From Sebastes aleutianus (taxonomy: Eukaryota; Chordata; Actinopteri; Perciformes; Sebastidae): a DNA stretch of 64,000 nt. Below, one piece after another: positions 41,688 to 53,807 of this stretch (position 1 is its first letter; the number at the start of each line of letters is the position of its first letter). Under the pieces are notes generated by a model. That model did no database searches and was not told the origin of the DNA. It saw only the letters and a program-made list of their open reading frames with translations. The DNA lies in the NCBI GenBank assembly GCA_916700875.1, contig CAKAKS010000031.1:13589124-13653123 (forward strand). Reading direction: 5' to 3'. Both the position numbers and the translations under genes were made by a program.

Positions 41688-44280
41688 GTATTTAGTATAT
41701 CTATGTATTGCCTTTTTCCCGCTCCACACATCAGGTAGAGCTGTTTTTTCTTAAGCCGCCGGGGCACTGTTGGGATTTTGTTTTTTGCGATGTGTGCCTT
41801 GAAGAACGAGACGGCTCTCCAAAAGACAATACAGTTTCGGAGAAGGGATCAAGTTGGCGTCCAGCACAGCCCCTCTCTCTGCTATTGTATATTTCCAAGG
41901 ATCGGTCTGATGCAGCTCCGTGATTGAAGCACCACAGCATCTCTTTGAAGTGCTAACGTCACGTTTGAAAGATGAAAGGAAAGAAAGAAAAAAAGAGACA
42001 GCTTTTTCTTCTGAAATAGACTCTTAGACAACAAAATGCAATATAGAGCGTGCAAAACACACTCGAATGCAACAACCCTGATCAAGGCCAGACTTAACAG
42101 CCTATATATATAACGCCGTCTGAAAAGGAGAAAAAGGAACTGATGGTATGTTTAAGTGCACACTTGTTCATCGCACTTGTATTAATCAGTCATTGTGGGA
42201 ACTGATCTGCCTTCTGGGTACCGAAAAGCTTATTCCATATAGTGTTTATCCTCAATTGAATGTGGCTTTCCAAATTTTTCATTTGTTTCCAAACTTGCTT
42301 GCCGTTGTAGGCAACATATTTTGGTGTTCCAACCAAGTAAACCTCATGTCTTGGGTGTGTCAATATATTTCGTGAATATTCCAAAACAAAAAGCCTGTTG
42401 AGTGAAGATCCTGGCAAATCACATTTTGTGCTGGAACACAATGTGAGCACATGTCCACAGCGTTGTCTCCCTTGATATCTCTGAACAAATAGAAATTACT
42501 TGTGTAGAAAACAGATCCTGGCGAGGTAAAAGTCCCGCCTGGCCTCCGATTGCACACAAGTGGCTGCGGGGTCCCAGAAGTTGGTGCAGGGAAATGTTTG
42601 ACAGCGCGGCTAGTTAAGAGTGATTGATGCCCGCAGCCCTCTCAGCTGTTAAGGAGAGATGAGGGGAAACAAGTGATGCAAATCGGATTGGAAGCTGCCT
42701 GCTGGCATCTGACTTCAGGAATGGTGATTAAAAACACATTATGACAAAGACAACATCTGGCGGTGCATTCAAAGCGTCAGCCCAACAGTAGTGCGGTGCT
42801 ACATTACCCTGGCAGAACACGCGCGGTATGGATGAAAGGTGTGCAAGCAAAACTCCAAACTCTGCTTCAAAACAATGAAAAAAGAAAAAGTTTAGAATTA
42901 AAATCTCATTTTCTCTGCTTGATGATGCTTTGAGCAAACTGAAAACAATCACCAAGTAATTAGTTTCATTGTCATGGTATTTAGTATGTGGTATTTTGGT
43001 AAATTAGCTTTGAGTTCAATGTAATGTTTGTTCTTTTTTTTCTGATTTTCAATAAAGCCAATTAAAAAGTTAATGATAGCTGTAAACGAACCGTGGGCTT
43101 GATATATCTCAACATTATTGGGAACTTTATTTGCAACTTGGCAAACATGATTTTTCTTTCCACTTATGTTCATGATATAATCTTTGCTGCAGTTTTTACT
43201 TTGTTCCCAAGGCAAAGATTGTGTCACCTATCGGTTACATAAAAAAAAAAGGTAATTAAAAGCGAAATAAACTAGGACAAATGGGGACAATTTTCTTTGA
43301 TGGCACGTCACAAAAGACAACATCTGTTCTGGCGCCGGTACCGTAGGGCTGTTAGCTCAGTGCGGCATCCTGGCAGAGCGTGCATGGATGATTGTCAGGA
43401 TGAGTTTCACTCCGGATCAGGTGACTTTTTTGTCAAGGTCAATCATCTTGTTATGGAATTAATGAAGACAATAAAGTCAAACAATTATGCTTTTTCCATT
43501 TATGATTCAATTATTATAGATGTCTCTCTGTTACTAATGTTTATCCTTGGCAGATCACTTCTTGACGTCAAACATTCATTATTCTATCCTTTTCAGAATC
43601 AGTTTCTGCACAGTATGCTGCAGCTTCTGTATTATATTTTCTGTGAGTTTTCATGAGAGATCAACAATCTGAAGCGGTGGATTTGCTCTTTTATAATTGA
43701 GACATTTGTCAAAAACACTGCTGGTTTTAATGTATTTTACAACCTTTGAGGTAAAGTAAATTATGTACCCTAACAAATCAGAAAAGTATAGAGGCCAGTG
43801 GTGAATAGCACGGTCATGCCGTGCAAATATAATTCTGCTGTTATGCACCGGCAGCTTGACACTCGAGTCGTACAAATTGTAAGTTTTGCTGCAGCAGAAT
43901 TAAAAAGCTTTTACACGTTTACACAGTTCAAGGTTTCTCTATTTTACGCTGTCAATACCAAGGAGTTTTTTTAACATTATAGCCATTGTGTCCGTGCCCG
44001 CACGTGTATGTTCTATATCATATGTGTGAATGTGAAAGTTTGTCGTTAAAAAAAAACAACGTTTCATCCCGCTTTCATGCTACGTCTTGATGTTTTAACT
44101 TCACACCCATGGTGGTAATGAGGCCGATATCAAACCGAGAACATCAAAGGTCGTCTGAAGCTTCGATCTATAACTACTGCCAGAGAGAGAAACAGAAAGA
44201 CTTAAGGAGAGAAAAATTACAAAGATATCAAGAACATATAGAAAGATATGGAGAACCTACGTGAATTCATTAGCAATCTT
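41688..44280. other. Unassigned non-coding sequence, 2.6 kb
   Basis: No gene supported. Short open frames on both strands lack recognisable motifs. A TTAGCTCAGTGCGG string at 43352 recalls a tRNA A box but no B box or cloverleaf follows. No element ends were recognised. Confidence 0.45.
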
Positions 44281-44725
44281 AAAGGGATCGCGTGGGTGTT
44301 TTTGAAGTGGGGTTGTATAAGGTACTTATCCATAGTCGGTGTATTACTTACAGTAGATGACGGTCGGCACGCCCCCAGTTTGGAGAAACAGACACGAGTT
44401 ACCGACACCGGAGCAAAGCAATGTACAGCTGTGGACGGGGCCGGCAGCAAAACGTATTTAAGACAGCTAAAAGAAAGGCCCACCTAAAAAAAAATCAGTT
44501 TAAGTGTACGATATATTTAGAATATTTTCACCACTTTTTTAGGTGGCTAAAATACGTTTTGCTGCCAGCCCCGTCCACAAAAGTACATTGCTTTGCTTCC
44601 ATGAGGTAACTCCTGTCTGTTTCTCCAAACTGGGAGCGTGCACACCGTCATCTACTGTACGTAACACACTGACTATAGATAAGTACCTCATACAACCCCA
44701 CTTTAAAACACCTGAGCTATCCCTT
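44281..44725. mobile_element. Family H foldback element, shorter copy
   Basis: Inverted arms AAAGGGATCGCGTGGGTGTT, GAAGTGGGGTTGTAT, GGTACTTATC, AGTAGATGACGGT, CAGTTTGGAGAAACAGACA, GAGTTACC, GCAAAGCAATGTAC, GTGGACGGGGC, AAAACGTATTT pair in order with the complement strand at 44530-44725, ending GAGCTATCCCTT. The centre is at about 44530. It shares the outer-arm sequence with 33138-33735 but lacks that copy's inner palindrome, and extends further outward. CAAT flanks both ends, only weak support for a duplication. Confidence 0.88.
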
Positions 44726-46026
44726 CAATGTGGAGCTCCTTAAATCAACAACCAAAGAGCCCTGCTCATGAAGAATAGACTGAACTAATATTAACTGTGT
44801 TAATCAAAAAAATCGCTGTGACATTATATATGAAAATAGTATGAAGATCAATCGTCATTTGTTGCACAAAAAAGTAGTTTGAAGGTATGAAACACTATGA
44901 GGGGAAATGCCATTTTAATGATGTGTTTCTCTTGTTGAGTGACAACGTATCTAAAAATTTGGAGAAATACACTGACAGTTCTGTCAGTGCAACTCAAACA
45001 AGAGGAGGTAGCAAGGAGTGACATTTCTTTCCTTTAAAGCTTGGAATATTGTGACTTGTCAGCGGGCGACTGTCACTCCCCACTGAGTTGAATTAAAACG
45101 GGTTTATTTGAAACCTTATAATCCTGTCTCCGAATGCAGTGCAAAGCCAGTGAGATACACGCTTCGAAGACAAATCTTCTCATATTGAGTTGACCACAGC
45201 GATTCCCCACACTTGAGCCGCTGCGGTGAAGTTGTGAATCCGCGAGATAGGGTTGGTAATCAAATGTGTCGAGTCAGACCGTGATGCAACATTCAGAAAC
45301 AGTTCAAAACAAATACACAGGGAGCAACTTAAACCCCATGCTCTCAAAGTTCATTTACGGTTCTGATTAAATGTTAGACTCCAGTCGAAAGAAGATTTAG
45401 AAGAAATCAATGTGCGTAAATTATAGTGGATGTCAAAAATATCTCGATCTTTTTTTGTGTGACACGGGTCTATTGGGTCCGTAGGTCTCTGTGTGCGTCA
45501 CTGTTCTAATCGAGTGTGTTGACTCAGATTGCCACTTCATCCATTAAGACATTTTACTGCCTGGAAGAAAGAAGGAAATGATTTTGCGCCATAAAAATGA
45601 CACTGCCCAGATCATATGGACAGATTGTAGCTGGAGTTTTACAGGGAGAGATCAAATGCAGATGTGGTCGTCTGTCAGAAAAATAACAGAAAACGGTTGA
45701 GAATAAGTTAAATGTTTGGGAAGTAACAAAGGTCAGAAGAAAAAAAAAAGAATTGAGATTTGTTTTTTTTTTGTCTTTTGTCATTTTGAGTTTGATTTGA
45801 TTGAGCTTTCGAAGTTCAGTCCAAGAATGAATGCCTTGATGGTTCCAGCTTCTCAAATGTGACTACATATGTTTGCTGCCTCTCTCTATTTTCAACCCTG
45901 TCTCATAGAAATTATGTTTATATACAGCTAATTTGCAACCGCAGATCAGTTTTGAAGGAGCTGTAATGCCACCCGGATTACGGTTCTATTAACATAAAGT
46001 AAAAAAACTGTTAATTGATGTTTAAT
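44726..46026. other. Unassigned non-coding sequence
   Basis: Contains a perfect 9-bp palindrome arm pair with TT loop at 44970-44989 (CACTGACAG/CTGTCAGTG) and A/T runs at 45740-45770. No gene. Confidence 0.4.
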
Positions 46027-46042
46027 CAGGGCTGTACCATTA

Positions 46043-46076
<34 letters not shown>

Positions 46077-46676
46077 TTCAAAGCTTCTATTAAGGTTTTC
46101 AAATTAAGCTTTTAATGTGTATTGTCATATTTTATGACGTCATCACCTGACATATATATTTAATGTTGTGGTTATATAAATGTAATTTATGGTGCTGTTA
46201 GATTGCCACTAGACTGCCCCGTTAATACAGGTGCTTGCCTCCCTCTGTGCGCAGCAAGCGAGAAAAGCAAACAGTTTCTTGACCGCAGTGAAAATATTGT
46301 TTTTGAAAGGCTAAATGCCAACAAATATGGATTGAAGCAGAATATTTTGTGGGATAAAAACATGTTGTGAGTTTTGGAAATGATTACATCCATCTTTTTG
46401 TTCAATCAATTTTGATTTTTGGACTTTATAACAATCTGGAGTTATTTGAAATGTTTTGATCGGAAACAGTCCTACGTAGCCACCACTGGAATCTAATTCT
46501 GCAAATAATATAATACTAGTGTAGCCTGATCTGTATCTGCAACTGTTTAAACTGTGTTTAAACAGAATGAATAGACATGCAAAACAAAAAAACAAGTTGT
46601 GCAGAACTCAAATATTGATTCAGAATTCAAATGTCAGTGTTATGAATGAAGCTTCAAACTATTCAGTACAGCCCTA
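46027..46676 (+). mobile_element. Non-autonomous hAT-like element with internal T29
   Basis: Left end CAGGGCTGTACCATTACC, right end TCAGTACAGCCCTA. Subterminal TTCAAAGCTTC (left) and GAAGCTTCAAA (right) are also inverted. Flanking octamers tgtttaat (46019-46026) and tattgaat (46677-46684) match at 6 of 8. A 29-T run at 46045-46073 lies just inside the left end. 650 bp, no transposase frame. Confidence 0.8.
46045..46073 (+). repeat. Poly(T) tract, 29 nt
   Basis: Homopolymer inside the hAT-like element. Confidence 0.95.
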
Positions 46677-46784
46677 TATTGAATGAAACAGTAAAATGTT
46701 CATTGACAAAGTATTGCATAGGTTTTCCTCCAAAATATCCAATCTCTCAGTTCAATACCCGCTGGCAGAATTATGAAACTTTTG

Positions 46785-46960
46785 ATGGTTATGATTAGGG
46801 AAGGATCGTGGTCTTGGTTTAATACAGAAAAAGTCCACAATGACTTCACTCAGGAAACACAACGTAATTATCAACATTTAACCAAAACGAAAGTGCTTTT
46901 GTTGCCTAAACCTATAACCACAGATACAATTCAGGACGTGTACTCTGGTCTCTGGTCTCA
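46785..46960 (+). mobile_element. Family D repeat, core fragment
   Basis: AACACAACGTAATTATCAAC, AACCAAAACGAAAGTGCTTT and TTGCCTAAACCTA follow the family D order. Ends not defined. Confidence 0.5.
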
Positions 46961-47094
46961 AAGTCCTGCTGCACTTTTTTACGCCCACCATTCAGACCTC
47001 CTCCCAGCGACGGTAAACGTACGTTATTCACTCTACAAAAAGAATGAGGAAAACAATTAGTATATAATGTAGTTCCTCGGAGACGACACTGCCA

Positions 47095-47225
47095 TTTTAT
47101 GTCATTTGTAAATTGAATATTTTGTGGTTTTTGACTGTTGCTCGGATCAAACAAGCAATTTTGAAGTCTGTTTTCCACTATATTCTGACTTTTTATTGAC
47201 TAGATAATTAATTGATTAATCCAAA
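47095..47225 (+). mobile_element. Family I hAT-like fragment
   Basis: TTTTTGACTGTTGCTCGGAT, CAAACAAGCAATTTTGAAG, and TAATTAATTGATTAATCC match the end region of the common teleost repeat seen at 36430-36590. Confidence 0.55.
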
Positions 47226-47275
47226 ACAACAATGGTAATATAATTGTGTCTTTTATGAGAGAGCTGCAGCTGTCT

Positions 47276-47325
47276 CATAAAATAATAAATAAATAAATAA
47301 TAAATAAATAAATAATAAAAATAAG
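47276..47325 (+). repeat. (AAAT)n/(AAT)n microsatellite
   Basis: AAATAATAAATAAATAAAT-type run of about 45 bp. Confidence 0.9.
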
Positions 47326-47734
47326 GCTCAAAAAGTAATATAAAGCACATAATGAATGTTTCAATCAGCTTCGAGATAAAAGCACGGAGGCATATATGCA
47401 AATCAGAATAACTTGGGTGGCGGATGAAGAGAAGAAAAAAAAGGAAAAGAAAGCAATTGCCCAGAGTAGATTGTTTATCTCGCCGAGTGGAGACGTTTAA
47501 TTTGTCATGGTCTTATTGAAGTGTAAGCACATACGTATACACACAGCCACAAAAACATAATGCTATGGATTTGCACAGACACACACAAACACACACATAC
47601 AGAGAAGCACACACACACAAACCTCTGAGACCTGGCCCGGGTCTCCATTGTAAATGCTGCAATTCATGTGTGTGAGCTGTAGTTGAGTTAGTAGCTAATT
47701 AGTTTGGCACAGCAGCGTTCTTCCCAGGCCCTGA
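47326..47734. other. Unassigned sequence with imperfect CA tract
   Basis: ACACACAAACACACAC-type imperfect repeat at 47577-47622. No gene or element end seen. Confidence 0.4.
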
Positions 47735-48500
47735 GTGTGTCCGTGTGTGTGTGGTGTGTGTGTTGGGGGGTGTAGTGGAGGGATTAATCCTCTCTACTTG
47801 TTGTTCTACACCACTGCCCTCCTCCTCCCCTCCCCAACCAACCCCTCCAACGTTCTGCCTGTCTTCCCTCCCTTTCTGTTTCCCTTCCTCTTTTTGGCCT
47901 CGGCTTTCCAGTCTGATTCCCTCTGTCTCTCTCCACCTCTTTGTCTTTTACCATGTATGTGTTTTGTCCCCACACCGCCTAGTTCTTACTCCTCTTTCAC
48001 TTCCTTTCCAACTCCTCCATGTCTCTTACCACCCCCCCAAGCATGTATTTTATTTTATTTGCCGCTACCTCTCCCTCTGACTCTCTCATTTTCCCTCTCC
48101 ATCCATCCATCTCCCTCTCCCTTATTTAATGAAAGCCCCTGCTATTGGACTAATCCAGTAGTGGAAGTGTTTCTCAGTGTCTCCCCTCGCTTCATTTCTC
48201 TGTATCTCGCCGCTCATCCTCCCATCTTTTACATTTCTCCCTCACCCCCGACTAATGGAAGTCCCCCCGCTATCTTTGTAATCCAGTGTCTCTTCTCTCC
48301 CCTCCACCTTTTCTGTTGCTCTTTCTTTTCCTCTTCCTCTCTGCAGACTAATGAAAGTCTGTGGTGTTGGTCTAATCCCCCGGCTGTGTGCTCGCAGCCT
48401 CTTTGTTGGTCAAATCTGACTAATGCCCTCCGTCTCACTCGGCAGCACAGGAGCCTCTTACCTCAGCCCTCATGGACGCACAGACACACACACTTTCACA
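47735..48500 (+). repeat. Pyrimidine-rich tract with degenerate TAATGAAAG repeat
   Basis: The plus strand is C/T-rich throughout, which keeps one frame open for 264 codons of Ser/Pro/Leu/Phe-rich sequence. This is not supported as a gene. Within it, TAATGAAAGCCCCTGCTATT (48125), TAATGGAAGTCCCCCCGCTA (48254) and TAATGAAAGTCTGTGGTGTT (48350) each lead to (C)TAATCC about 12 bp on, with spacings of about 129 and 96 bp. Confidence 0.6.
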
Positions 48501-48976
48501 CATCACAGACACCCTGGGAGATAATATGATTTTGCTGAAAATGTATGTGTCCGTCTGTGGTTTGTAAATGTCTCTTTGTGCACACATTCACACACAACGG
48601 TACCCCCATATGACCTGCCCTTTGACTTAGTGCACATTGTTCTTTAAATTCACACTTGAAGCAACAAAGACAACTCCTGTTTGAGTTTTTTTTTTTTTCA
48701 TTTTTCATTTACCACTGGTGCCTCATGTATAAGCATGATTAGCACTGAGCTATTTGAGTTCAAGATGAGTCTTTGTAAGGTGAAGCTCGTGGGCAGAACA
48801 AAACAACAAAATATATGGGAAGCAAAATACTGTTAGGATAATCATGGAAGATAAGACCATCTTTAAAACATGTTAAAGAGCAGCATTAATGATTTACTGC
48901 AGAGTTTCTATGTCCAGATTTGACTTATGGACACGTTTTGCTATATTTTTTTAATGTTAGCCTCAGGCTACACCTT
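48501..48976. other. Unassigned non-coding sequence
   Basis: T-run at 48687-48698. No gene or repeat assigned. Confidence 0.4.
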
Positions 48977-49395
48977 TTAAAGGTGAATCTAGATGAGCAG
49001 CATTTCGGAAGCAGAGAATGATGTCGCTCTCCCTCTGTATATGTGTTGTAATCCAAGTTTCTCCATGCTTTGTTGACATAGCCGGGCCGGCCGTGCATGT
49101 TTTTATTGCATGTTAGTGCATGGTGAGCATGCGCCACTGGCTAGCTAACGGTCTCCGCTCTGCACTGCTCTCAAGCGGCGGTTAGAGCTGATAACGCCGT
49201 ACCGACCGGCGACACCGGCGCGGAAGCATAGCACCCAACCTCCAGTTCCCTCCCCACTGTTAGCTCTGTCAGCAGTGTTGCGTTTGTTTTCAGTGTTAGC
49301 ACCGTTAGCTACGAGCCGCCGGCTCGGCTGTCGCCATGTTGAGAGCCGTGCGGAGGCAATAGAAATGCTCCCAATCTCACATTTAGCATGTTTAA
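48977..49395 (+). mobile_element. Family E element, uninterrupted copy
   Basis: Starts TTAAAGGTGAATCTAGATGA, carries GAAGCAGAGAATGATGTCGC, TTTGTTGACATAGCC, GAGCCGCCGGCTCGG, GTCGCCATGTTGAGAGCC, GCGGAGGCAATAGAAATGC, and ends ACATTTAGCATGTTTAA. It is GC-rich at 49140-49260. The reverse-strand frame of 95 codons over it is compositional. Confidence 0.8.
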
Positions 49396-49626
49396 TAGTC
49401 TTTGCTCCAATAATTACATCACCACGTGACAAAGAAACAAAAAAAAACTACAGAATGCTGCTCTTTAGTTAGGGAGAGCGTGACCATCAATAAAATACAT
49501 ATATCTAACTTTCGGTGGGTCTCTATAACAATCAATTGTATCATTGACATGATTGAAATAAAACCCCAACTGCCTGAGGGTCGCATTGTAGTTTGTGGGT
49601 CAGGCTAAAAAGCTGCATATTGTAGC
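49396..49626. other. Unassigned non-coding sequence
   Basis: Short AT-rich interval between two elements. Confidence 0.4.
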
Positions 49627-50040
49627 TTTAAAGTGGACATACTGTATCATGAAAAATAAGATAAGCCAGTCAGTTTTTTGTGGGCTGTCTAGATCAGAAA
49701 ACATGTGATTCAAAAAAGCCATTCAGTTGTGTCTCCCCTTCCTATGTCACATGCAGGCTCATTAGAATATATCACCCACGGCTTGAGAGCTGCCTTTTGC
49801 AACGGTGCGCCATATTTTTCCTGCCAGCCAATCAGAGCAGACTGGTCTTTTTCGGGAGGGGTTCCTAAAGAGACAGGCGCTAAAACAGAGCGTTTCAGAC
49901 AGAGGGTGACTACAGGTATATTCAGACAGACCGTATGAGAAAAATAATGTGTTTTTTGAACATTAAAGCATGTAAACACGTTCTAGTAGAAACCCAAAAT
50001 ACAAGTATGAACCCCGGAAATGACCATGTTCCCATTTAAA
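49627..50040 (-). mobile_element. Family G non-autonomous element, copy 2 (reverse)
   Basis: Reverse complement matches 19901-20426: CATACTTGTATTTTGGGTTT, TCTACTAGAACGTGTTTACA, TGCTTTAATGTTCAAAAA, and AGTCTGCTCTGATTGGCTGG. The ends are diverged (TTTAAAGTGGACATACTG on the left, CATGTTCCCATTTAAA on the right). Confidence 0.78.
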
Positions 50041-50096
50041 GAGTAAGAGTGAAATCAGCATCCCTGTTTCTTGCTTGGAATGAAAACTCCCTCGCC

Positions 50097-50119
50097 AAAA
50101 AAAAAAAAAAAAAAAAAAA
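50097..50119 (+). repeat. Poly(A) tract, 23 nt
   Basis: Homopolymer. No retroposon body was recognised upstream. Confidence 0.95.
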
Positions 50120-53100
50120 GCCACAATGTCCCAGAAAGCCGTATGTCACAGAGGTCAATGCGTGGGCACCGTAAATGTTTGGCTAAATTAGACCCTCAGC
50201 CTCGCTCCAAGGCTCAACAGTAAATCTTTGCATCCATGAACTGCTGTCAGCATTGATTTGACCTCCGGTCACCTACGTTGTAGCGACACTGCGCCTAGGC
50301 AGCAGACTGACCCTGACACCTACGCTGAGGCCAAAGCAGATCATTTTCAATCGCGCCGTCATCAGTCACAACCATAACTTCATACGGGCAGTAAGCAGAT
50401 TGACCCTCGAATGACTGCTCCATTACGGGGCAGACGGTGACCTCACGTAACCCCCGGCCCTCCTCTGCGATGTTAATGGTTTATATTGACGTACTGATAC
50501 TCTAACACACATGCAAATGTTTTAGTCAATGTTCCCTGGTAATGTGGAGTGGCCTGTCAGAAATATGTGCACATGATAAATACAGTATGTGCAGCATTGT
50601 GTTTCAGATATTGATTTTTTTTTTTCTTCCTACCATCCTGTGCTTGCTGCCGGCAGCATAGCGTCATTGGCTTTGGATCATGATGTGCTTGCGAGTTTAT
50701 GTAAGGGCTATGTATATTTGAAATAGCAAAATGCACATACGAGTTTGCGTTTACTTTTATGTGTTTGTGTGTGTTTGAGAGTTTTCAGTCTTACACAATT
50801 CTGACAGTGTTTGTAATATTTTGCAGTCATTCGATTGCCTGTTTATGGAGAACGTGCAATAAATCATGACAAAACATAACCAAACACAAGTGTGTGTTTA
50901 TCAACAAGGGAAAGCTGTTTCGGGCCTTGCGCATTTTCAGCTGTGAATGTGACACCGGGGTTAAATTGTTTCAGTCGGGCTGAAACTAGACTGAAATTGA
51001 GTTCCAGCGTGTTCGGGGTCATATTGTATAAAATATAGGTATGGAGTTATGTTTTGGGAAACAAAGTAATTGGATTTGCAGAGGGGCGGGACGACCTGCA
51101 GTATGGGAGCTCATAAGGAGCAGCCAGGCTTACACAGCTCCAAATCATTTCATACAAACACCTAGCTACCGGCATGAACAAATAAGAACTGGTCACTAAT
51201 TAAGGCCGGGTGGAAGGGGGTTTTCTGTATTATAATGGCTCACATGCAAAAGTCAGCATAATTTAGGCTATTTCCACAGTACTAAATCCATCAGCACAAC
51301 TATAGAGTCATGTCATTCTCATCTCTTTTTTAACAAATACTGTTTTCATTCACACATTCATTTCAATCGCTTCCACTTTGCAGTTTTGTTTCGACCGTTT
51401 TTCTAGATACTGACGATGACACTCAACACGTAGTGCAGATGTTTCACAATAAAACTCTACCAGGAAAAGGAGGGGTTGTGCACTTTGAGGCACTTGAATG
51501 TTTTTATGTCAAACATCTGTGCAGGAAGTGAAGCATTTTCATTCACCATAGATAATAGCGATAAAAAAAAAATGGCAAAGTAGATTGGAATTAAGTAAAT
51601 AGAATTTTTTTTTCCATTATAAAAATAGAAACTAGTGGTAGTAGTGGCATTATTAAGTTGTCACTCTGACAGCATTAGCAGGGGAGCGCTTTCTTTTATG
51701 TTTCAACAATATCTTGACAACATATCAACCACCAATGTATAACCGACGCATCGCCCCTTTGCTTTTTATTATCAATTTGGGCTACTATCTATTCGTTTGA
51801 CATTGTTTTTTTTCCCCATGAGCACCAACTGGAGGAAGAGGTAATTAACTTAACGCTAATTTAAGTTAATGAGGGTTGACTGTACAGCTAACAAGCTTAC
51901 AACGCATATGGCGATAAAAGCAACACTCACCAGCAACATTCAGTGTCCGGCCGATCTGCAAATGGGTTTTTGGGTTTCTTTGTTGTGATGATGTCTGTCT
52001 CGTATATCATAAAGCTCTGGATAAACTGGGTGTTATTTAGAAGGTAACCCACAAATTGCGAAATCTTACCTAAAATCTGCAAAAACTTGCAAAACCTCGC
52101 CGAGACTCGATGCTCGATGACCCATCCTAGCCATGACCATTGAGGTCAATGCCTGACCTTAACTGTTTGAGATCAGTGCCTAACCTTAACCATCTCACGG
52201 CAAAAACAAGCTTCTCCTGCATTTTCTTGGTAACCGTGGTGACGAGTCCCTTTAGGCAGATTGGTTGCCTGAAAAGCAGCGATGGTGACACCACCAACTG
52301 TTTCTGAAAAGTTCAGATATTTTCAACTCGAAGCGCTCTGAGTGGCCGCACAAAAGAGGCAGAGCGCTCAGATGAAAGACGCTGGGTGCAGCACTTTTTC
52401 TCTCGGTGGTTCTCATTGGGAACAATTGAAAAAAGACGCTGCCGTTCAGAAAAAAACCGCTATATGGACACAACCTTAGTCCTGTGGAATGTACACTATC
52501 CTGAATTCATCAAGATAACAGGTAAACGTGTAAGAAGCATTGTTCATCAACAGCAAATTAAAATGGTAGCAGATCAGAACAGGGAGGCTTTTTACTACAA
52601 TAGGATAAAATACACTTTAGATATGGAACAATATGAATAAATGTGTGATATATATCTGGTTCTACCAGGTTTCTCACTGATGGCATATTCTTTTTGGACC
52701 TACATTGTGTTTTGAAAATGTAACAATCAGAATCTAATTGTGGAAGTACAAAAGGCACACAGAATTTGACAAGGCCAATTAACACTAACACATTTACAGA
52801 CAGATGAAGAATTTGCAATTACAAGCCGAACAAGGAAGAGCCACGATGGGTCGTACAAAAACACTGTCTTGACATTGTCTTACTGAATTGTTGTTTGGAC
52901 AAAAATGTACAGGCTTTTTTTTTTCTTGTGACATTGGTGCAGACACGTATCGAGTATATATCTGAGAAACTACAGTTTTGAAGTGCTAACACGTACTGTA
53001 GATGTTGTAATATGCCTCCAGGCGCTAACACGCCGGCACAACACAAGACAAATGCTCGACAGTTGAGTTTTTTTCCCTGAAATTGTTGGGAGGGGATGGG

Positions 53101-53799
53101 GTTTCTTGAAAATTAAATATCATTTTGAAAAAGTGACACCTACTCACTTTTGAAAGCCCAGACAGAACATAAATTATACACGGCACATTTTAAAGAACAG
53201 CGGCAATTGAAGCCTCTTGTCAACATCAATAATGTTTACAGCCTTGCCCTAGATCCACTAGCTATGCTAAATTATCCACTTTAGTTAATGGTCTCCTTTC
53301 CAAGAACGAATACAAAACATCCAGGGATTAAGCCCGTAGCTAAACATGGCCTTCAGTATTTATGCATTTGAAATATCAGAATCTCACATCAGCTCTTCTG
53401 CTTCATACTTTTTTTTTTGTATTATCCTATTACTCGTCTTCGTTCTCCCAGTGAGTGCAGAAGACCGTATTTCAAACCAAATTCTCTCATGTGGGAAGTT
53501 AAACATACAAGTCAGCCAAAGGTGAATCCAGCCCTGCCAGGGGAGATTTTCAGCTTACAGGGGTCTCAGGCAAGACTCCTCTGATTCATAAAGGGTGTGT
53601 AGAGGGAGCGAATGGATGTCTGCAAGTGTGTGTGAGACCGTGTGTGTTCACTGGAAATATAGGGCTTCAAACTGTCTCATCCATTGAGGCGTCCAAGGAT
53701 CCTTGTGTTTTCCCAACACTCGCTGTAAAAGAGATTACATTTAACTTCATGCATGGCTGAAACATCTTGAGAAACTGATTCATAATGAAGTATATGTAA
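50120..53799. other. Unassigned non-coding sequence, 3.7 kb
   Basis: No gene supported. Two ~27-bp related segments at 52141 and 52168 (GAGGTCAATGCCTGACCTTA, GAGATCAGTGCCTAACCTTA) sit at the start of a mixed block (52080-52470) that may be an unrecognised MITE. T-runs at 50607-50618, 51607-51614, 52914-52924. Frames are short and unremarkable. Confidence 0.45.
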
Positions 53800-53807
53800 G
53801 TAATAAC

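Noticed and set aside
43345..43425. tRNA-like string TTAGCTCAGTGCGG
   Set aside because: No matching B box at the right distance, and acceptor and anticodon arms cannot be drawn.
47735..48529. Plus-strand open frame of 264 codons
   Set aside because: The product is almost entirely Ser, Pro, Leu, Phe and Cys because the strand is C/T-rich; neighbouring phases are also open. No domain, signal or exon context.
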